In this document: positions 59,448 through 64,000 of the stretch, piece by piece
How the letters are laid out: each line of letters starts with the position of its first letter
Position numbering within the stretch: the stretch's first letter is position 1
Source of the DNA: Paraburkholderia atlantica
GTDB lineage: Bacteria; Pseudomonadota; Gammaproteobacteria; Burkholderiales; Burkholderiaceae
Direction of reading: 5' to 3'
DNA: 64,000 nucleotides
NCBI RefSeq assembly: GCF_009362785.1
Contig: NZ_WHNQ01000003.1
Span: 310,001-374,000 of the forward strand
Program-made: the position numbers and the translations under genes
Notes under the pieces: model-generated
What the model was told of the DNA's origin: nothing
Database searches by the model: none
The model's input: only the letters and a program-made list of their open reading frames with translations

Positions 59448-60467
59448 TCAAAGGCCTGTCGGGTCCAGTCGCCGTTTTGCCTCGGCGCGATAGCCGCTGA
59501 TGATCGATTCGAACTCGCCCCATACGCTTCTCGGCTGGTCGAAGCGCGTCGTGTCGTCGATTTCGGCCAGATGTCGCTCGATGTCTTCCGGCGTGGGGGG
59601 ATTGTCGTGCTGGCTCAGCCACCCATCGGCCTCTCCGACGAAAACGCGTGCGAACCGTCCGCCCGTTGCCGTGTAGAGCGCGCGATTCGCCTCGCACCGT
59701 TCACTCGCCAGCCATATCGCCATCGGCACGACGAATTCGTTGCGGATGCCCGGCGCAACCAGCGCGAAATCTTCTGGCATACCGTCGTGGAAATCGGCGG
59801 GCCATTCGTCGCTGCCCTGACCGAGCCGGCTGGCTCCGCACGGAAGCAATCCGTTGACATGAATGCCGTACTTCTCGCCTTCCGCGCCGATGCTGTTCAT
59901 CAGCCCCACCAAGCCGGCTTTTGCGGCACCGTAGTTGGCTTGCCAAACGGAACCGAACATCGCGGACGCGGAACTGGTCAGGACGATTCGCCCATATTTC
60001 GCGGCCTGCATCACGCGCCACGCTGGCTGGCCAACGTAGAACGCGGCCATCAGGTGAACGTCCATGATCGAGCGAATCTGCTCGTCGGAGAGTTCCTCAA
60101 ATGGCGCGTTGCGTAGAAATCCGGCGTTGTGAATGAGGACATCGACCCTGCCGAATGCCTTCAGCGCGGCGTCCACGATTGCAGTTCCACCCGCTCTCGT
60201 CGCGCAGCTTTCATGGCAGGCGATCGCTTTACCACCCGCAGTTTCGATTTCATCGACGACACCCAGAGCCGCGCTACGGGCACCCATGTCCGACAGCACA
60301 TTGCCGCGTGGATCGGTTCCCAGATCGTTCACGACGACAGCGGCGCCACGCGCCGCCAACGCCTTCGCATAGTCGCGGCCCAATCCGCTTCCCGCGCCAG
60401 TCACGATCGCAACACGGCCGTCGAAGCGAATTGTCGATTCCGCATCCAGCACGTCTTGCACGTTCAT
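59448..60467 (-). CDS. SDR of the 17-beta-HSD4/MFE-2 type
   Basis: 339 aa from the ATG at 60467, coupled to the upstream gene by a 4-nt overlap. VTGAGSGLGRDYAKALAARG and VVVNDLGTDPRGN are diagnostic for the hydroxyacyl-CoA dehydrogenase of multifunctional enzyme 2. The active site is TSSASAMFGSVWQANYGAAK (Ser, Tyr, Lys). The long C-terminal tail after AIWLASERC has no known domain. It may be the (3R)-hydroxyacyl-CoA dehydrogenase that complements the MaoC hydratase at 38052. Confidence 0.88.
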   Translation of the reverse strand: MNVQDVLDAESTIRFDGRVAIVTGAGSGLGRDYAKALAARGAAVVVNDLGTDPRGNVLSDMGARSAALGVVDEIETAGGKAIACHESCATRAGGTAIVDAALKAFGRVDVLIHNAGFLRNAPFEELSDEQIRSIMDVHLMAAFYVGQPAWRVMQAAKYGRIVLTSSASAMFGSVWQANYGAAKAGLVGLMNSIGAEGEKYGIHVNGLLPCGASRLGQGSDEWPADFHDGMPEDFALVAPGIRNEFVVPMAIWLASERCEANRALYTATGGRFARVFVGEADGWLSQHDNPPTPEDIERHLAEIDDTTRFDQPRSVWGEFESIISGYRAEAKRRLDPTGL

Positions 60468-60907
60468 GCCGGCGCTCCGACATCGACGCGCAGTCGCTCC
60501 AGCTTCATGCTCTTGATGTGCCACTGGCCGTCGATCTTCTCGTAGCTCTCGACATAGTGGCCGTAGCCGTGGAGCGTGCGATTCGGATATGTCGACTCCG
60601 CTGCCCAGCGCAACATGTCTTCCATCGCCCAAATGCCGCTCGCCGTCGTTTCGGACGTGACCTCGATTTCCGGACAATGGCCGTGATGAACACTCACACA
60701 TTCCGCAAGGGGAACACTGACTGCCTGCCCGATTTTTTCCCTGCCGACCAGAATGCATCCGGGCACGTCATCGCTGATATCGAACCGGGCATCAGGCGCG
60801 AACACGGATTTGAATCCGTCCCAGTTCTTTGTGTCGATGCAACGGAAATAGCGCGCTTTGAGCTGCCTGATCTCCTCCATTGCAAGGAGCTTTTCGATGT
60901 CGGTCAC
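60464..60907 (-). CDS. NTF2-like (SnoaL-type) protein
   Basis: 147 aa with a GTG start supported by GGAGGAATCTGA. EIRQLKARYFRCIDTKNWDG, FKSVFAPDARFDISDD and VHHGHCPEIEVTSETTASGI are the conserved NTF2-like blocks. It resembles the gene at 4713 in fold, though it is shorter. Possible roles are isomerase, dehydratase or cyclase on a pathway intermediate. It is followed by the coupled SDR. Confidence 0.85.
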   Translation of the reverse strand: MTDIEKLLAMEEIRQLKARYFRCIDTKNWDGFKSVFAPDARFDISDDVPGCILVGREKIGQAVSVPLAECVSVHHGHCPEIEVTSETTASGIWAMEDMLRWAAESTYPNRTLHGYGHYVESYEKIDGQWHIKSMKLERLRVDVGAPA

Positions 60908-60974
60908 TCAGATTCCTCCATTGATCGACGCCGCTGCGCCGGAGTGTTTATCGAAACCCGCTATCGCGCGTTCC

Positions 60975-61002
60975 GTTGATCGAGTTGAGATCCTTGATCA
61001 AC
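60975..61002. promoter_or_regulatory. Inverted repeat GTTGATC-N14-GATCAAC
   Basis: 7-bp perfect arms (60975-60981 and 60996-61002) in the divergent promoter between the NTF2-like gene and the SDR at 61088. Candidate operator for the TetR gene located just beyond that SDR. Confidence 0.4.
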
Positions 61003-61087
61003 AATAGCACCGCCAGTACCATTATTCAACACATGAGATTCCGACACGCTTCGGTCGTTTACATCACCAAAAGAAAGGACAAGGCCA

Positions 61088-61975
61088 ATGGGAATTCTGG
61101 ATCGCAGAGGCGCACTTGAAGGCCGCAGAGCAGTGCTGATTGGCGGCGCAGCAGGCATTGGAAGAGCGGTCGCCCTGGCACTAGGCGAGGCCGGTGTCGA
61201 CATCGCTTTGTGCGACATCGATGACGAAGGCATTGCGGACACATCGGCGCAATTGCGAGCGCTCGGCCGACGCGTGCTCGGCATGCACGTGGATGCGACA
61301 CGGCCCGACCAACTCGCGCAGTTCTATGAGGCGACTGCGGGCTTCTTCGATGCGATCGATCTACTCGTGAACGTGGTTGGCGGCACTCGCATGCAGCCGT
61401 TCATGGAACGCACGCAACGCGATTGTGCGGACGACATTCAGCGCAATTTTGGCTATGTGATCGAATCCATGCGCCATGCAGTGCCGCTGCTACAGCGCAG
61501 CGGCCGTGGCGGCTCGATCGTGAACTTCACGACCATCGAAGCGCATCGCGGCGCCGGCGGCTTCGCAGTCTATGCGGGCGCGAAGGCCGCTACGACCAAC
61601 TTCTCGAAGGCAATGGCTTGGGAACTCGGGCCGCTCGGAATCCGCGTGAACCTGATTGCGCCCGACACGACGCCGAGCGCGGGCAACGCCGCGGCTATTC
61701 CTGAACCTTGGCGATCGCTCAACGCCGATGTCCCGCATGAGTGGTGGGCGAAAGCATTCCAGATGTACGTCCCGCTGCAGGCTCCTCCCAGTGCCGACGA
61801 TCTGGCGAATGCCGTGTTGTTCCTCGCGTCCGACCTCGCGAAATCGATCACGGGGCAGGTGCTGCACGTGGATGGAGGCGCCGCGGCCGCTCTCGGCATG
61901 TTGCGCTGGCCCTACGACGATGGCGCAACGCTCCCCGTTCCGATGGGCGGCACCTTGCGCAAACTGTTTGGCTAG
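61088..61975 (+). CDS. SDR-family oxidoreductase
   Basis: 295 aa. IGGAAGIGRAVALALGEAGV at the N-terminus, VNFTTIEAHRGAGGFAVYAG with YAGAK, and ITGQVLHVDGGAA at the C-terminus. The catalytic Ser of the NxSS strand reads FTTIEAH, so Thr may replace it. It is convergent with the TetR gene. Substrate unknown; it belongs with the accessory dehydrogenases of block H. Confidence 0.88.
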   Translation: MGILDRRGALEGRRAVLIGGAAGIGRAVALALGEAGVDIALCDIDDEGIADTSAQLRALGRRVLGMHVDATRPDQLAQFYEATAGFFDAIDLLVNVVGGTRMQPFMERTQRDCADDIQRNFGYVIESMRHAVPLLQRSGRGGSIVNFTTIEAHRGAGGFAVYAGAKAATTNFSKAMAWELGPLGIRVNLIAPDTTPSAGNAAAIPEPWRSLNADVPHEWWAKAFQMYVPLQAPPSADDLANAVLFLASDLAKSITGQVLHVDGGAAAALGMLRWPYDDGATLPVPMGGTLRKLFG

Positions 61976-61995
61976 TGCCGGCATGAAAATCGCGG

Positions 61996-62676
61996 TTATT
62001 TCCGAACCGTTGCGCGCGGAAGTATGCCGTCGAGGAACAGCGTAAGTGCAAGCTCTAGCGCGGCATGCCGCTCTTTATCGCGAAGCGGCTCGCCAAGGAA
62101 GCTGGCGAGACCGCCACTCGTCAGCGCGCCGAAGCACGCAGCCGCCGCGCGCGGATCGGCGACCACGATTTTTCCGTTGAGCGCCAACGTAGCGAGATAG
62201 TCAGCGATCGGAGCCAACGCCCTGTCTTGCTGATCGACGACGTCTTCGAGCATCTCTTTCAGTTCTTCTCGCGCCTCGCTTACCGCCCTCCACATCGCGC
62301 GGATGCTCGGATCGGCATGGTAGGACTGAATGATTTCCCCATAGTCGCGCAGCACGGAGCGCGGCGAGCGACGCGCGTCGGTGGACACGTGCGTGAGCGG
62401 ATCGAGCAGCAGCGGAACGCCGCGCTCCATCGCCGCGCGCAGCAGGCCCGCCTTGCTTCCATAGCGCCTGTAGATCGTAGACTTGCTAGCGCCAAACGAC
62501 GCCGCAATGCCGTCCATCGTCGCGGCTCGATAGCCGACGGCCATGAACTGTTCCAGCGTGTGGTCGAGCAGTTCGTCCTGGCGCCTCTCTGCCTCCGCCT
62601 TGAATGGGCGACCCCGTTTTGCGCGTGGTAAAGCCTCCCCCTTACGCGCGGCTCGCGACCGTTTCTCTGCGCTCAT
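61996..62676 (-). CDS. TetR/AcrR-family transcriptional regulator
   Basis: 226 aa. A basic N-terminal tail is followed by a helix-turn-helix at about 28-72 (LLDHTLEQFMAVGYRAATMD, FGASKSTIYRRYGSKAGLL). The C-terminal domain is helical. It is convergent with the SDR at 61088 and probably controls that SDR or the nitronate-monooxygenase-type gene upstream. No operator is obvious directly before its start. Confidence 0.88.
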   Translation of the reverse strand: MSAEKRSRAARKGEALPRAKRGRPFKAEAERRQDELLDHTLEQFMAVGYRAATMDGIAASFGASKSTIYRRYGSKAGLLRAAMERGVPLLLDPLTHVSTDARRSPRSVLRDYGEIIQSYHADPSIRAMWRAVSEAREELKEMLEDVVDQQDRALAPIADYLATLALNGKIVVADPRAAAACFGALTSGGLASFLGEPLRDKERHAALELALTLFLDGILPRATVRK

Positions 62677-62808
62677 GACTTGTCGATAGATGATGCGTAT
62701 GGTTCGCCGATAGTGGGACCACTTCGCGTCAGATTGTAGCCTGGGGGTCGCAACCGCCGGAGCCTCGTGACCCGCTGCTGCTTGCTCTATCGTCGCCGTG
62801 CTAGCCGT

Positions 62809-63801
62809 CTACGCCATCAGTCTTTTCAACCGGCTCGACGCTGCCACCGCGTCGTCGATGATGTCGTCGAAGATTGCCTCGACCTTCCTGACCGCGTCAG
62901 CGAAGACCGCGGCGTGCCCGTAGTCGATCATGCCTTTGCGGGTGTCGCCAGTCACGTAAGCCTCGTGCGCAAGCGCGCCCATCACGTGCGGACGGAACCG
63001 CTCGAACTCGCTCACCTGCGCACGATCCAGTTCCATGACCGCCTCGGCGCTCTCGTTGCGCAGCACGCGGTGGTGATCGCGAATCGCCGACTTGACCACG
63101 ACGCTTTCGCTGCCGTCGCCCGCCACCACCTTCGCTTTGACCTCGGGATGAATCCATAGCTCCTCGGCGACCATCATGCGCGTACCCATCAGGACCGCGT
63201 CAGCGCCCATCGCTAGCACGCCTGCTAGCTGCCGTCCGCTGCCGATGCCGCCGCCGATCACGACCGGCAAGCCGATTTCCCGCGGCGCCTGCGCGGCCTG
63301 CACGATGCTGCCGATCTGGTAGATGCCTGGATGGCCGCCGCATTCATTACCAACGACGATCACGCCGTCGACGCCCATCCGCGCCGCCGTATGTGCATAG
63401 CGCACGGCGGGCACCTTGTGCAAAACCTTGATGCCCGCCTCCTTGAGCAGCGGCACGACCGCTTCCGGGCTCGCACCGGCCGTCTCCACGCAGGCAACCT
63501 TCTCTTCGATCAGAATGCGGATCTGTTGCTTGACCCGCTCCACGCCGCCCGCTTGCCGCGATATGTAAAGATTGACGCCGAAGTTCCTGGCGCCGGTGAG
63601 CTCACGACAGGTGCGCAACTCGTTACGGAATTCGTCGGAATCGGGAAAGCCCGCGCCGACAATGAAACCCATCCCGCCTGCGTTGACCACGGCCGCGACA
63701 TACCGTGCGTCGGACACGCGCGGCCCGAGACCGCCGCAAAGAATCGGGTGGCGAATCCCGAGCAGATCGGTGATTCGCGTGCTGAACGTCTGGGGGCGCA
63801 C
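62809..63801 (-). CDS. Nitronate monooxygenase/2-nitropropane dioxygenase-family flavoprotein
   Basis: 330 aa with a GTG start at 63801 (GGGAGGG upstream). TIM-barrel FMN protein: LLGIRHPILCGGLGPRVSDA, GVDGVIVVGNECGGHPGI (with the conserved His), and PVVIGGGIGSGRQLAGVLAMGADAVLMGTRM for FMN phosphate binding. Family members oxidise nitronates or act as enoyl reductases like FabK. In steroid and terpenoid clusters they have been linked to double-bond reduction. 132 nt separates it from the TetR start. Confidence 0.9.
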   Translation of the reverse strand: MRPQTFSTRITDLLGIRHPILCGGLGPRVSDARYVAAVVNAGGMGFIVGAGFPDSDEFRNELRTCRELTGARNFGVNLYISRQAGGVERVKQQIRILIEEKVACVETAGASPEAVVPLLKEAGIKVLHKVPAVRYAHTAARMGVDGVIVVGNECGGHPGIYQIGSIVQAAQAPREIGLPVVIGGGIGSGRQLAGVLAMGADAVLMGTRMMVAEELWIHPEVKAKVVAGDGSESVVVKSAIRDHHRVLRNESAEAVMELDRAQVSEFERFRPHVMGALAHEAYVTGDTRKGMIDYGHAAVFADAVRKVEAIFDDIIDDAVAASSRLKRLMA

Positions 63802-63822
63802 GATGCCGTTCCCTCCCGCACG

Positions 63823-64000
63823 TCAGCGAAATGAGATCGTGTGGCCGCCATCCACCGCGATCGTCTGGCCGTTGATATAACCGCCCGAAGGCGAAGCGAG
63901 CATCACGGCGAGCCCGGCGATCTCCTCGACCTCGCCGAAGCGCTGCGATGGATTGCGGCCACGGTACCATTCGACCATCGCCTCATCCTCCCATTGCGAT
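63823..64000 (-). CDS. SDR, C-terminal part (runs off the window)
   Basis: Only the last about 59 codons are in the window. The reading EWYRGRNPSQRFGEVEEIAG, LAVMLASPSGGYINGQTIAV and DGGHTISFR-stop is the classical SDR C-terminus. It stops 21 nt before the flavoprotein gene start, so both are likely in one operon. The rest lies beyond position 64000. Confidence 0.85.
   Translation of the reverse strand, partial: SQWEDEAMVEWYRGRNPSQRFGEVEEIAGLAVMLASPSGGYINGQTIAVDGGHTISFR

Noticed and set aside
1..64000. tRNA, rRNA, CRISPR arrays, integrase or attachment sites
   Set aside because: None seen on either strand. No repeated spacer-like units, no cloverleaf-like sequence next to a breakpoint and no recombinase gene were found by eye.

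Overview
The window is GC-rich (roughly 60-65 %), densely coding DNA with no rRNA, tRNA, CRISPR array or recognisable insertion sequence. Protein style, gene content and the many Shine-Dalgarno-led, stop-start-coupled operons point to a betaproteobacterium of the Burkholderiales (Paraburkholderia/Caballeronia-like). I could not test this against a database. Almost every gene belongs to an aerobic catabolic programme for a large hydrophobic, probably alicyclic and methyl-branched (isoprenoid- or steroid-like) compound.

Layout. (A) 60-4684: a cytochrome P450 on the minus strand, divergent from a TetR regulator, a putidaredoxin-reductase-type flavoprotein, a [2Fe-2S] ferredoxin and a 3-alpha-HSD-like SDR. 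(B) 4713-19924, all minus: a likely single long operon running from a Rieske oxygenase and a ketosteroid-dehydrogenase-like flavoprotein through E1alpha, E1beta, a free lipoyl domain and a bare E2 core, then an acyl-CoA synthetase, two crotonases, an acyl-CoA dehydrogenase (ACAD) pair, four SDRs (one truncated, one lacking catalytic residues) and an NTF2-like protein. (C) 20084-23729: electron-transfer flavoprotein genes divergent from a quinone-oxidoreductase-like gene and a frameshifted SDR. (D) 23888-32141, minus: an envelope operon of DUF1302 outer-membrane beta-barrel, two tandem DUF1329 proteins, a YCF48-like beta-propeller and an RND/MMPL transporter. (E) 32142-33502: a mostly non-coding stretch with one short hypothetical gene, then a second TetR gene. 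(F) 34262-49561, all minus: DUF35 protein, thiolase-fold protein lacking the catalytic cysteines, three tandem crotonases, dienoyl-CoA-reductase-like SDR, alpha-methylacyl-CoA racemase, two heteromeric ACAD pairs plus one single ACAD, a crotonase, a MaoC hydratase and a P450cam-like P450. (G) 49946-54513, plus: ACAD, MaoC-like protein, CoA-transferase, BadH and BadI, i.e. the end of the cyclohexanecarboxyl-CoA ring-opening route. (H) 54775-64000: accessory oxidoreductases, a protein of unknown function, an unusual GntR regulator, a third TetR regulator and a nitronate-monooxygenase-type flavoprotein.

How it fits together (inference). Block D would move a hydrophobic substrate across the envelope. 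The P450s, served by the ferredoxin and its reductase, and the Rieske enzyme would oxygenate it. SDRs and the ketosteroid-dehydrogenase-like enzyme oxidise ring alcohols and ketones. The CoA ligase and CoA-transferases activate acids, and the racemase fixes alpha-methyl stereochemistry. The ACAD pairs, passing electrons to ETF, together with crotonases, MaoC and the thiolase/DUF35 pair, shorten the side chain. BadH and BadI open a cyclohexane ring.

Regulation. A short palindrome, GAACANTGTTC, recurs at the divergent promoters of blocks A, C and F/G. A related GAACGSCGTTC element precedes blocks B and D. This suggests that one regulator, perhaps the TetR protein of block A, co-ordinates the whole locus.
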